Source: Channallabes apus (lineage: Eukaryota; Chordata; Actinopteri; Siluriformes; Clariidae). From it: a stretch of DNA of 64,000 bases. Positions 1 to 10,236 of this stretch are shown here, piece after piece. The notes below the pieces were generated by a model that worked only from the letters and a program-made list of their open reading frames with translations, was not told the DNA's origin and searched no databases. Position 1 is the stretch's first letter; every line of letters starts with the position of its first letter. Both the position numbers and the translations under genes were made by a program. The stretch is taken from contig CM060109.1 in NCBI GenBank assembly GCA_030522415.1, positions 31,021,892-31,085,891 of the forward strand, written 5' to 3'.

Positions 1-64
1 TGGCCAATTCTGTATGCAACTTTGAATGAAGCCATTTGTGCTTTGCTGTCCACTGATTCAGATT

Positions 65-274
65 TTACCATGCGATTCTCCTCCTGTCTGTATTCTGCCA
101 ACGTGACAGTGAGTGTGTTGTCTCTAAGTGTCTTCCTAATTTGTTGGGTCTCATGCTGTCTGCTGCCAGCGGTTTAAGACACAAAACACACACGTGTCTC
201 TCTTCTGCCCCCACCATCCCCACCATGAATCCAAGCTCAAGATAGGCTTCATTAGGGGTGGGCGATATAACCAA
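65..274 (-). pseudogene. BED-type zinc finger of a hAT (Buster-like) transposase, fragment
   Basis: The minus-strand reading contains a complete C2H2 spacing: CVLC, then KLGRHLETTH. This is the DNA-binding finger at the start of Buster/FAM200-like hAT transposases. The frame breaks soon after TTHSL; another frame continues the family-like sequence to position 1. The upstream side of the finger fades into the nested element at about 250. It is a decayed transposase remnant and not a host gene. Confidence 0.65.
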
Positions 275-1070
275 ACTCTTCTATCACGGTAGAAGCAATT
301 TTCTACCTCAATAACGATCACAATCACAATATAGCAATTTGCATTTGAAAATACATAAATAAAAATTCAAACACAAAGGAACTGGTTTACATAATGTAAT
401 TTTATTTAACATGTGAATTGCTGAGGTTTGCCGCATTTTCTTACTTTGGCCATATTCATTTGGAAGCTTGGATTTCAGATGATAGAAAAGGTTTGACGTG
501 TTTCCACCACTTGTGAACCTTGCAAATCACGTTCATCTCATTCGGATCACTTTTCTTATACCCAAAACAATTCCACACCACAGACGATGCACCTTTTTTC
601 TTTACAATCTCCTCGTTCTTGGTTTCGTCACATGTAAGCAAACTCACTTCTGCTGCACCGTCTTCTTCCATTGTTGAAGTGTATGTGAAGCCAAACATAT
701 CAAAAGTGGGACGAAACCGTGGCACCCGATTGAACCAAATATCTGCGCAAATTCAGCGCCGCTCGACTATCTGGATAGCGCAGTGATGATCTGGTTTATT
801 TGCGCAGCCCAGAGGATCGCGCAGCGCTGCTCGAATCACAAACCTGCGCGACCCACTGTGTTTTTATTTAAAAACAATTTAAAATGTCAGGATTGTTTAA
901 TATTGTTTCCGCCTTGCCATGCCTGTTTTGTACGTGCGCATCCCAGCGGAGTAAAATGTATGTTGATGGTCGGCGCGGTCTATTTCTGTCAGTGTCGCGC
1001 AGCGCTGCCCAGTGGGTCGCGCAGGTTTGTGATTCGAGCAGCGCTGCTCAAGTTGGCCCGACGTTAAACC
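253..1070 (-). mobile_element. Nested hAT-like insert with BED-finger coding
   Basis: The left boundary is TAGGGGTGGGCGATAT, a terminus typical of a fish hAT-like family. The matching boundary appears inverted near 31990 in the second copy. The right boundary could not be fixed. The minus strand at 456-725 reads as a ZBED1-like N-terminus with FGYKKSDPNEMNVICKVHK. In this copy the second finger cysteine is lost after HK, so the finger is broken. The homologous insert in the 30.9-32.1 kb copy keeps it. Confidence 0.6.
817..1050. repeat. Inverted repeat inside the nested hAT insert
   Basis: About 41 bp at 817-857 is the reverse complement of 1008-1050 with few mismatches. Both arms contain GCGCAGGTTTGTGATTCGAG or its complement. 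GC- and CpG-rich arms flank an AT-richer centre. The same structure, more diverged, is present in the copy at about 31.18-31.43 kb. Confidence 0.75.
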
Positions 1071-1389
1071 ATTATTGTTGCACTATATGGTTCCACTTTT
1101 TCTCCCCGGCCCACAACTGATGTTATTTTAAATTTACTTGTATTAATGATCCATTTATTTGTGTGTGATTGTTTAGTTTTTTCCTATTATTTACCACAAA
1201 TTTCCTTCCGTTCATTGCGCCCCACCTGTCATGTCTGTATTCCCCACTAGTGGGGCGCGCCCCACACTTTGAGAACCACTGCCTTAGTGTCTTTTGTATG
1301 TATTTTATATTACATAGCTGTAAATACCTGAACCTCACAACAAGCCATTAATTTTCATGTTCACAAAATGTCTGGGACAACTGTACATT

Positions 1390-1412
1390 CTATCTATCTT
1401 TCTTTCTTTCTT

Positions 1413-1506
<94 letters not shown>

Positions 1507-1514
1507 AATCAATC
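1390..1514. repeat. (TTTC)n/(TCTA)n microsatellite
   Basis: Mixed TTTC and TCTA tetranucleotides, ending where the 3' end of an antisense RTE LINE begins. Reading frames through it (runs of Ser-Ile-Tyr-Leu) are artefacts. Confidence 0.95.
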
Positions 1515-3328
1515 ATCTTCTTTGTCTTTCTGTTCCCTTTTAAGGGTCGCCACAGCGAATCATCTGCCTCCATCTAACCCTATCCTTTGCATCCTCTTCT
1601 CTCACAACAACTTATGGCCTCTTTGGTCTTCCTCTAGACCTCCTGTCTGGCAGTTCCAACCTCAGCATCCTTCTACATATACTGTATATTCACAATATCT
1701 CCTCTGAACATGTCCAAACCACATCAATCTGACTTTATTTCCAAAACATCTAACCTGGATTGTCCCTCTGATGAACTCATTCTTGATCCTATCCATCCTT
1801 ATCACTCCCAAAAAGAACCTCAACATCTTCATCTCTGCTACCTCCAACTCTGCCTCCTGTCTTTTCTTTTATTCTCGCTGCTACTCTTTTGTCACATAAC
1901 ACAGCTGACATTTTCTCCACCCGTTCCAACTTGTGTTTCCACAACTCTTCACCTCCTTTCCACACTGTCCATTGTTCTGGACTTTTGACCCTAAATACTT
2001 CAATTCCTGCACTTTTTTTTTTTTTTTTTTTACCTCAGCTCCCCCTGTAACCTCACCATTCCTCCTGTGTCCCTCTCTTTCACACACATGTATTCTGTCT
2101 TGCTATGGCTAACCTTCATTCCTTCCTTCTTTTCAGAGCATACCTCCACTTCTCTAGATTTTCCTCCACCTGTTCCCTGCTCTCGCTACAAAGCATCTGA
2201 AAACATCATAGTCCATGGAGACTTCTGTCTAGCCCCATCTGTCATCCTGTCCAACACCATAGCAAATTAGAAGGGGCTCAGGTCCTTAATTCAGACCCAC
2301 CTCCACCTTGAACTCTTCTGTCACACCTATAGCACATCTCACCAGTCTTGCAGCTCTCAAACATGTCTTGCACCACTTTAACATACATCTCTGCCACTCC
2401 AGACTTCCTCATACAATACCACAGCTCCTCTCTCAGCACCCTGTCATACGCTGTCTCCAAAACTACAAAGACACAATGCAACTCTCTATTACCCTCTGTA
2501 TTTCTCCATCAGCATTCTCAAAGCAAACACTGCATCTGTTGTACTCTTTCTAGGGATGAAACCATATTGCTGCTCAAACATGCTCACCTTTGCCCTTAAC
2601 CTAGCTTCCACTACTCTTTCCCAAATGCTTCATTGTATGGCTCTTCAGCTTTATTCCTCTGTAGTTCCCACAGCTTTGCACATCCCCCTTGTTTTTAAAG
2701 AACAGCACCAATAAACTTTTCCTCCGTTTCTCTGGGATCCTCTCACTTGCCAAGATCTTGTTAAACAAACTAGTCAAAAACTCTACTGCTACTTCTCCTA
2801 AACACTACCATACCTCCACAGGTATGTCATCAGGACCAACTGTCTTTCCAATCTTAATCTTCTTCAATGGCCTCCTTACCTCACTCTTACTGATTTTTGC
2901 TACTTCCTGCTCCACCTCAGTCAACTCTTCTACACTGCATTCGCTTCGTTCGCTTTCATTTTCCTTATTCATCAACTCTTCAAAATACTCCTTCCATCTT
3001 CCCATCACCCTCCTGTAACCTGTCAGTATATTTCCATCCCTATATTTAATCACTCTAACCTGCCACACATCCTTTTTATCTCTATCTCCAACCTGTACAG
3101 ATCCACCTCTCTCTCCTTACTGTCCAACCTAGCATATTCATATGCTAGTCCTCACATGCTCTTTGTTTGGACTTGCCACCTCTATCTTCACCTTACGCTA
3201 CATCTCCCTGTACTTCTGTCTACTCTCTTCAGTCCTTTCAGTGTCCCTTTTATTTGTAGCTAACCTCTTTCTCTGTATATACTCATGAATATCATCGTGC
3301 CACCACCCTTTCCTGATGATACACCAAG

Positions 3329-3330
<2 letters not shown>
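1515..3330 (-). mobile_element. RTE-type non-LTR retrotransposon, 5'-truncated, degenerate
   Basis: On the minus strand the family-like segments occur in the expected order: RDGNILTGYRRVMGRWKEYF and GKTVGPDDIPVEVW (2805-3068), LHCVFVVLE-type palm with AYDRVLREELWYCMRKSG (2278-2481), VQELKYLGSKVQNNGQCGKE (1881-2087), and RLMWFGHVQRR (1662-1847). These are reverse transcriptase and C-terminal segments of fish RTE (Rex3/Expander-like) LINEs, broken by frameshifts. The 3' end at about 1515-1560 carries the tail signature GCTGTGGCGACCC. A T19 tract at 2013-2031 interrupts the coding region. The element lies between two (TCTA)n tracts. Confidence 0.85.
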
Positions 3331-3384
<54 letters not shown>

Positions 3385-3399
3385 GATCGATCGATCGAT
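3331..3399. repeat. (TCTA)n microsatellite with a TCGA tail
   Basis: About 14 TCTA units followed by four TCGA units. It abuts the 5'-truncated end of the RTE LINE, mirroring the tract at the other side. Confidence 0.95.
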
Positions 3400-3452
3400 T
3401 GTAATGGAGGTAATGGAGCTGTGGGTACACGTTTAGCATACACAGAGTCAGC

Positions 3453-5030
3453 CAAAAAATGGAACCTTGGATTGTGAGTAACTTGGTCTCCGAGTGTTTT
3501 GCAAGAGGAGCAAAATGTTTTAATAAATCCTAATTTGATAAATGAGCGGGGCCTTGATATACAATTACTGTACTATGTATACACTTTGTCTGCCAAGCAT
3601 CACATGATCACAACTGAGCCAATGGGTCAGTGTGCTTTAGTTTTCTATATTGGATTCTTCTTCACTGGTAAGGTAGGTTTTTAACTTTTGTACTGTTTTT
3701 GAAACACAATTGGTTCTTACTGTATATCGTACCTAGTTTTTGCTGTTTGGTAGTGTTGATTGCAGTGTGATTGAAGTAGGTCTAAAGCAATTTGTTCTCA
3801 TGTAATTAATCAAGAGTAGTTTCAGGCTTGAAACTTGAATTGTGAATTGTAGGCAGGGCTTAGCTACATATATTGAAGGTGTCTCCGCTACAGACACTTC
3901 TACAGATTCTTGACTAACTTTGTTGCAGGTTATGCTTATTAACCACTACAGACTCAAGACTGGACTACTGCAACTCACTCCTGGCAGGCCTGGTTCTGTC
4001 CACGATTCGTCCTCTGCAACTGATCCAGAATGCAGTAGCACGTCTCGTTTTTAACCTCCCCAAGTTCTCCCACACCACCCCACTCCTCCGCTCCTTGCAC
4101 TGGTTTCCTGTAGCTGCCCGCATCAAATTCAAAAACGCTGATGCTTGCCTACAAAGCTAAAAATGGCCCAGCACCCACTTACCTCTCTGCTCTAATCACA
4201 CCACGCACTGCACCACGTTCCCTCCGATCCTCCAGCACAGCTCACCACATCCCACCATCTCTCAGGGATCGAGGGCGGCATTCATCCAGGTTCTTTTCTG
4301 TTCTGGCACCTAGGTGGTGGAACGAACTTCCTCTAGATGTCCGTACAGCAGAGACTTTGACTATCTTTAAACGGCGACTCAAGACGCATCTGTTTCTCCA
4401 GTACTTGGAAAAAAATAAATAAAAAATCCCTCTTCCCAGTTGTGTTGGACTAATGGCACTTAGTTATTAACCTAGTTAACCCAGTGTAAGTATGTATCCA
4501 GTGGTGTAAACTTTAAAACACTTTTTGTAAGTCGCTCTGGATAAGAGCGTCTGCCAAATGCCTAAATGTAAATGTAAATGTCTTCTCTCTTGTGCCTTGT
4601 GGGATTGTGGGCAATTGTCTCCCATGCTCAGTCTCAGGGCACATGTGTCACTCGTATAGTCAAATTCTGTGCTGCGTGTTTACTATAACAATGGAAACGT
4701 GTGTGTGCACATAAAGCATTTTTTTTATCTTGTGTCCAAGTGTAGTGACTGATCTTTAGTAACAGTAAGTAACTGCAGTAGAAATGTAGATATTTGTCCT
4801 ACACAGTAGCCCCCCTGCTCCTGCTTCTTGCTTCTTCTGTCAAAGGTAAAGTGCCGGTTAGTTTGTTTTATTATTTTTTTTGTATTCATTATTTTTATAT
4901 GGACTGTGAAACAAATCATCTGAGTTTCCATTATTTCTTATGGGGAGATTTGCGTTGATATGAGTTGATATATATTGATATACAAGCATGCTTTCGGAAC
5001 GAATTATGCTTGCAATCCAAAGTTTAACTG
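3453..5030. mobile_element. Tigger/pogo-like DNA element, interrupted by an L2 LINE
   Basis: The left end has GGAACCTTGGATTGTGAGTA. The right end, reverse-complemented, begins CAGTTAAACTTTGGATTGCA and is followed by TA. Related ends recur at 8520-8995 and 62130-62244. The interior contains no intact transposase. The L2 end at 3946-4580 separates the left and right halves. Family assignment (Tigger-like, TA target) is from the terminal pattern only; the left TA could not be placed. Confidence 0.6.
3946..4580 (+). mobile_element. L2-clade LINE, 3' end (C-terminal reverse transcriptase region and tail)
   Basis: The reading frames give DYCNSLLAGL, IQNAVARLVF, SLHWLPVAARIKFK, then after a frameshift near 4139 MLAYKAKNGPAPTYLSAL, FFSVLAPRWWNELPLDVR and FKRRLKTHLF. 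These are the standard C-terminal blocks of fish L2-type LINEs. The 3' tail (4527-4580) has GTCGCTCTGGATAAGAGCGT and ends in TAAATG repeats. It is 5'-truncated and non-functional. The same tail is carried by SINEs at 58104-58275 and 63176-63366. Confidence 0.9.
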
Positions 5031-5156
5031 TACACACTTCAGGCTAAGAAAAATAGTATGATGTATATTATATTAATAGAATATTCATAATATTACTATA
5101 ATATGATCATACATATCAATATGATAGCCCATATATATATGTTTATATAAACTCTC

Positions 5157-5176
5157 TGTCTATCTATCTAACTAAT

Positions 5177-5246
<70 letters not shown>
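5157..5246. repeat. (TCTA)n microsatellite
   Basis: Roughly 20 TCTA units with one early interruption (AACTAATT). Confidence 0.95.
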
Positions 5247-5941
5247 AATTTACGTACTGAATATGATAATGCTTTTTGTCATTCATCGAAAATTCGTTTA
5301 CATGGAAATTCTCTTATTTGGGATGTGTTTAGTGAAACTGTGGCTAATCTGCTGATTGACTGTACTCTTATTATTTCTGTGAGATGTCAGCAGTGGACCT
5401 TTGACTTCTGTGTAGTTTTGTTTTCAAACTCTGCTATTTCAACATCTTCCTTTATTGCATCATTTAGCTCTTACTATGACTTGGGCTTGTCACCTCTATT
5501 ACCACTGCTATATTCTCCCACTTTTATTACTGTGTCAAGATGGTTTATTATTTGTCTGGGTCTGGAGGTCTCACAGGATCTTAGATTTTTTTTTCTGATT
5601 TAGTTTTTTACTACTATCCTTGAAGACAGTCCTGTATGCAGTCCTTGCCACTTGATTGTGTCTGTAAATTTATACTCATTCCTGATCCCAGACCCTGGCT
5701 ACTTTTGTTTTGAGTTAAGTTAGAAACTTCTGTGTGGTCCTTTTCAATCATTTATAAGATTCTCTGTCCACCTAATGTTTGTAGTAATGCGAGTGTCCAT
5801 GTTGCTTTCACATTTCAACTTTAAAGCACCTCTCGGAAAATCAGACCATCCACCTGAATGCCATGTGTGCTTGCACTAATTACACTTACTCTGATGGCAG
5901 CAGGTGGCGTCAGCTCACTAAGATAAACACGCTTAATTAAA
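5247..5941. other. AT-rich sequence, no gene seen
   Basis: Only short, unrecognised reading frames. No repeat family was recognised. Confidence 0.5.
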
Positions 5942-5951
5942 ATGCCTAAAG

Positions 5952-6282
5952 CTCACTCATCTTCTATACCGCTTTATCCTGTATTCAGGGTCACAGGGAC
6001 CTGGATATCCCAGGAGGAGTTCCCACGAGAACAGGGTGCCAGTCCATCGCAGGGCACACAGACTCACACTACGGTCAATTTGGGAACGCCAATTAGCCTA
6101 ACCTGCATATCTTCGGACTGTGGGAGGAAACCGGAGTACCCAGAGGAAACCTACCAAGCATGGAGAGAACATACAGTACATACTCCATGAACAAAAAGAT
6201 GGGAATCAAGCCTGGCCGGGAATTGAACCCAGACCCTGGAGGTGCAAGGCGACTGTGCTAACCACTCCACCACCGTGCCGCC
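5952..6282 (-). mobile_element. tRNA-headed fish SINE (V-SINE/Mermaid-like), full length
   Basis: The minus strand begins with a tRNA-like head (GGCGGCACGGTGG, then GGGTTCAATTCCCGGCC as box B). It has the conserved core with CTCCGGTTTCCTCCCACAGT and ends with the ATACCGCTTTATCC-type 3' region. A perfect 10-bp duplication ATGCCTAAAG flanks it (5942-5951 and 6283-6292), which shows target-primed insertion. Confidence 0.92.
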
Positions 6283-6292
6283 ATGCCTAAAG

Positions 6293-6808
6293 GTAACCGT
6301 TCTAAAATGTGGCCGTATTTCACAACAAAGGATTGTGATTCCAACACTGTGACATGAAACAAACAAAGGGGAAAACATATCAAACATAATGAACCATTTG
6401 AGGACACACGGGATGAAGTTAAAAGCAGAGAGATGCATCATGTTTAACAGGTTGTGGACATCAGCTGGCAGTGTGTGCATCCCCAGCCCCAGTCCGATAT
6501 AAAAGGCAGGAGATGTGTCCTATTTTGCAAAATAATTGCTATGTGAAGCTGAAGAAAGACAAAAGGAGTGGGCTACTGTGTAGAATGAGTCCCTCCATCT
6601 CTGCTCCATTTCCCCACTCTCTCCATTTCCCCCCCCCCCCCCACACACACACTGCTCTTTCGGGAAATTTCTTTAACAAGGGACTTCTCTAATGACACAC
6701 ACGTGTGCACACACACTAATGGAATCACTGCTGTAAAGTAAAAATAAAACATACTAACCTGCACTTTACCTATTAAAAGAATCCTGACAGAGCAGTGTTT
6801 CCGTTAGT

Positions 6809-6848
<40 letters not shown>

Positions 6849-7059
6849 CCGACACACTGCTCTGTTGCGATTCTTTACAAAGGTAAAGTACAGGTTAATT
6901 TGTTTTGTTTTCACAGCAGTGATTCCGTTAGTGTGTGCACACAAGAGTGTCATGGAACCCTACTAATCCTTGGCAACCACTGCATGAGTATTCCATAGAT
7001 GTTTCATGTCTTACACACCATAGAGTTAGGAATTTAAGGCTGATGCATAGTCTCAAATG
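6293..7059. other. Intergenic, with (CA)n, poly-C and Tigger-like fragments
   Basis: Contains C14 at 6629-6642, (CA)n at 6813-6845, and phrases shared with the Tigger-like elements (GGTAAAGTACAGGTTAATTT, GGGCTACTGTGTAG). No coding sequence recognised. Confidence 0.5.
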
Positions 7060-7786
7060 GCTTTAGTATTTAAGCGAACCACGGTGAGAATCATTATCCA
7101 CAAATGGAGAAAATTTGGAACAATGGTGAAACCTCCAGGAGAAGCAGGCTTACCAAAATTACTCCAAGAGCACAATGACAACACATGAGCTCAAGAACTC
7201 AGAAAAACATCTAAAGAACTGCAGGCTCACTTGCCTCAGTTAAGGTCAGTGTTCATGATTCACCAATAAGAAAGAGACTGGTCAAAAATGTCATCCTTAA
7301 GAGAGTTCCAAGGTGAAAAAACACAAAGGCTTGAAAAAACGTCTTGATTTTCCTCAAGACTTCTCTGCAAATATTCTGTAGCCTGATGAGACAAAAGGTT
7401 AACTGTATAGAAGGTCTGCATCCCGTTACATCTGGCATGAAACTAACTAGACCTGGATGACTTGCCATAATACATAGAACCATAAATTATGCGTTCTACC
7501 AGAAAATCCTGAAGGAGAATGTCCAGCCATTAGTTGCTGACCTCTAGCTCAGGTGCACTTGGATTGATCAGAAACACCAGCAAGTCCTTCTCTGTATGGC
7601 TCAAAAAATAAGCAAAATGAATAAAATGTTTCCGGACTTAAATCCTATTGAGATCATTAAACAGGACGCCTATGCTTAAATGCTCTAAAATGCTCTTAAA
7701 TGCTCTAATGTGACTGAATTAAAGAAATTTAGCAAAAAAGTATTGGTCTAAAATCCTCCACATCGATGTGAAAGACTCCTTGCCAG

Positions 7787-8465
7787 TAGTGATGGGAAGT
7801 TTGAATCATTTTAGTGACTCGGTTCTTTAAATCTTGTTCATCAAAATGAATGAACCCTTTATTGAGTCATTTAGTTCATTTCGTTCTTTTAATAAGAAAT
7901 AAAATAAAATACATACATCTACATACACAAATTTTGGCTATAGGTCCAGTAATTACAATGCATCTAAGGACATATTATAATAAACAGAATGAGTAACTCA
8001 CCTCTTACCTTCCAATCTGAGTCATTCATTCTTTTACAGCATCTATGGTAGTCACGTGTCAAAAGAACGAACGACTCGGGACTTGAAGACTCATTAAGGA
8101 AGAATCGCTCAAATCTGTTTCCTGTGTACTGCATAGCATCTATGGGAGTCACGTGACAAAAGAACGAATGACTCAGGACTTGAAGACTCGTTGAGAACTG
8201 TTCAATTCTGGTTCCTGTGTACTGCACTGCATAGCGTCTATGGGAGTCACATGACAAAAGAATGAACGACTTGTAGTAGACGAGTCACTGAAAACGAATT
8301 GCTCAACTCTGTTTCCTGTACATAACCTACGGGGGTTTTGCAATGATTCGTGCATGCATGCCCAGTAGAAAATTAACTAATCACTCTCCGAGACTACTCA
8401 TTCTTCTGAGTCACGTTAAAGATTCGTTCAAAAAGAACTAATCGTTCATAAACGACCCATCACTA
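7787..8465. mobile_element. hAT-like MITE inserted in the Tc1 remnant
   Basis: Termini are TAGTGATGGG and CCCATCACTA. Flanks CTTGCCAG (7779-7786) and ATTGCCAG (8466-8473) form an 8-bp duplication with one mismatch. Joining the flanks restores the Tc1 sequence CTTGCCAGTTACTG. The interior is non-coding and holds a tandem triplication (8034-8322). Confidence 0.82.
8034..8322. repeat. Three tandem units of about 90-100 bp
   Basis: Units begin near 8034, 8134 and 8232. Each contains GCATCTATGGGAGTCACGTG-like sequence, then an AAAAGAACGAA..GACT block and TTTCCTGTGTACTGCA. The third unit is the most diverged. An E-box CACGTG (CACATG in the third unit) recurs once per unit. Confidence 0.8.
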
Positions 8466-8519
8466 ATTGCCAGTTACTGTATCACAAACATTTGATTGCA
8501 GTTGGTACACAACTAATTA

Positions 8520-8881
8520 CAGTTAAACCTTGGATTTCTAGGGTCTGGATTTACAAGCATGCTTCTATATCAAAGCAAAGTTCCACATGAGAAATAATAG
8601 GAACTTTGATGATTCATTCCACAGCCCAAAATATTCATAATTAATACAAAATATGAAATAAAAATAAACTTTACATTTGATAAGAATCGTGGCTGTAGTG
8701 ATTGAGACCAGAGAGCAGAGGAGGAGAAAGCGGGCTACTGTGTAGGATGACATTTGCACATGCGTGCACACACACACACACACATACACACACACACATA
8801 CGCCAGTTTACCGATAGAGACTCTCACTCAACCAAGCACACACACAAACACACACACACACACCAGTTTACCGATAGAGAT

Positions 8882-8945
<64 letters not shown>

Positions 8946-8995
8946 GTTTACCGATAGAAACACTTGCAAGTTATTCGCAATCCAAGGTTCCACTG
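8520..8995. mobile_element. Tigger-like MITE with expanded (CA)n core
   Basis: Termini CAGTTAAACCTTGGATT and AATCCAAGGTTCCACTG are inverted repeats, flanked by TA at 8518-8519 and 8996-8997. The centre is dominated by CA repeats (8764-8944) separated by a recurring AGTTTACCGATAGA phrase (three copies). It interrupts the 3' part of the Tc1 remnant. Confidence 0.8.
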
Positions 8996-9289
8996 TATTA
9001 CGTTTAAAGGCAATTACTTTTTCACAAAGGGCCAGGGGCCTCATGTACAAAGACTTGCGTTGAATTGATACTAAAACATTACGTACGGACAAAGCTGTAA
9101 ATGTGCGTACGCAGTAAAAAAATCTGATGTATGAAACACTGCGTACGCGGAATCCCACGCATATTCTCTTTGTACATCCGAATTAACGTGAAATTGAGCG
9201 CACGTGCACGAGCGCAAAACCCCTCCCTGCCTCCTCCCCTGTATAAATATGGTAATGACTCCACTTTGGCAAAACCAAACAAAAAAGCA

Positions 9290-9487
9290 ATGGCAAAAGC
9301 AAGCAAGAAGAGAAACTTCACAGAATGTGAATTGGAGGTCATCCTTGCAAGTTTGTCCTCCGGAATTAATAATAATAAAAAAAAAAAACTTAGCTGGAAT
9401 AATATCTTTAAATACATCACTCACCAAGAAGCCACCCATCGCGCACCCTGCCACCTTGGAGCCTCATCCCAGCCATGTTTTTTGTGA
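9290..9487 (+). pseudogene. Harbinger Myb/SANT-like DNA-binding protein, fragment
   Basis: ATG at 9290 gives KASKKRNFTECELEV, then a deletion to ILASLSSGINN and LSWNNIF. The homologous copy at 40611 keeps LLSEVDRRKSVLF in between, so this copy has lost that block. The frame then runs into antisense transposase sequence. In active Harbingers this protein assists the transposase at the termini. Confidence 0.7.
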
Positions 9488-10236
9488 GGATGAATGAATC
9501 ATGGGTTGACCCAGGCCACCTTGCCACAATATTTGTTAGGCGCATTTGAGCAGGGCCGGTTCTAGACCAGACCATATGGGTGGGTGGCGGGGTGCGCGCG
9601 GTCAGATCATGCAATGGGGGGGGGGGGTGCACGGTCAGATCATGCAAGGGGGGTTTGCGCGTGCTGCGGCCTGTGAAATCTAACACCGTATTATGTAGTA
9701 GTCCCTTTTTAGGCGGATTTTTCCGCTAATGCAGATCATTTTATCAACTTGTTATAAATTCATTTTATGAGTATATTAACATGAGCTTTCTCAACATTTC
9801 TAATTTTTTATTTGAGGGGCAACACATTTATTTGAGGGGGCGCTGCCCCCTCTTGCCCCCCGTAGAACCGGCCCTGTTTGAGCATCACATATTATTTGCA
9901 CATTTATTGAATGGAAATGTTTCCGATTCACGTATGCAAATTTGTCTTCAGATGGCGCCTTTATAGCAATGTGCGTGCAGTCGATGGCTCCGATTACATT
10001 AGGAAAACCGGCGATCGCTGCAAATTGCGCTTTAATGTTTGGCTGGTCAACTGCATGGTATGGAAACCTTATATTCCTGCTAGACATGCGGGTGATCCCG
10101 TCTGGTTTGGACCCAACTCGGCTAATAAGCCAGTCATCATCATGGGCCAGAAATCACTGTGATCCCTAAAAACGTGTTCCCTTCGAATTCGGCCATTGAC
10201 AATGTCCTCTAATAAGGCCAACACTGCCATTGCCAT
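9417..10236 (-). pseudogene. Harbinger transposase (HARBI1-like), interrupted and deleted
   Basis: Minus strand from 10236: MAMAVLALLEDIVNGRIR, FRDHSDFWP and AELGPN. After a deletion come SRNIRFPYHAVDQ, KAQFAAIAGFPNVIGAIDCT and HFHSINVQIICDAQ. Then the MITE 9551-9876 intervenes, followed by MRLTNIVARWPGSTHDSFIL and GGRVRDGWLLGE. The first DDE aspartate (GAIDCTH) and the HDS segment are visible. The C-terminal third with the last catalytic Glu is missing and the gene fuses into the opposing Myb-like gene. Confidence 0.85.
9551..9876. mobile_element. hAT-like MITE inside the Harbinger transposase
   Basis: Ends CAGGGCCGGTTCTA and TAGAACCGGCCCTG are near-perfect inverted repeats. TTTGAG flanks both sides (9545-9550, 9877-9882). 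Removing the insert plus one TTTGAG restores the codons for CDAQMRLTN in the transposase. The interior is G-run rich. An orthologous insert is at 40890-41223 in the other Harbinger copy. Confidence 0.85.

Larger units (their letters stand above)
1..1281 (-). mobile_element. hAT transposon (Buster-like), partial, cut by the window edge
   Basis: The right end reads as a hAT terminal repeat (reverse complement CAGTGGTTCTCAAAG), like the intact copy at 30919-32141. The whole segment is an inverted, longer relative of that copy. The minus strand encodes a BED-type finger (65-274). After a frameshift it continues at 1-60 with KSESVDSKAQMASFKVAYRI, which resembles the start of Buster/ZBED5-type transposases. 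The rest of the transposase would lie left of the window. A second, BED-finger-bearing element sits inside (about 253-1070). Superfamily assignment is strong from the terminus and finger; the Buster subgroup is from memory. Confidence 0.75.

Noticed and set aside
1357..1707. 116-codon and overlapping frames through (TCTA)n
   Set aside because: Composition is Ser-Ile-Tyr-Leu repeats from the microsatellite, then antisense LINE.
2013..2031. LINE poly-A tail in reverse
   Set aside because: The T-run lies in the middle of antisense RTE coding sequence (Lys run in VKKKKKKVQELK), not at its 3' end.
8702..9158. Frames of His-Thr or Cys-Val repeats
   Set aside because: Translation of (CA)n; no real protein. 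The same holds at 12164, 56373, 59187 and 62276.
9551..9876. Fusion protein ending LRGARGGSAPS
   Set aside because: The minus-strand Harbinger frame simply reads into the inserted MITE.
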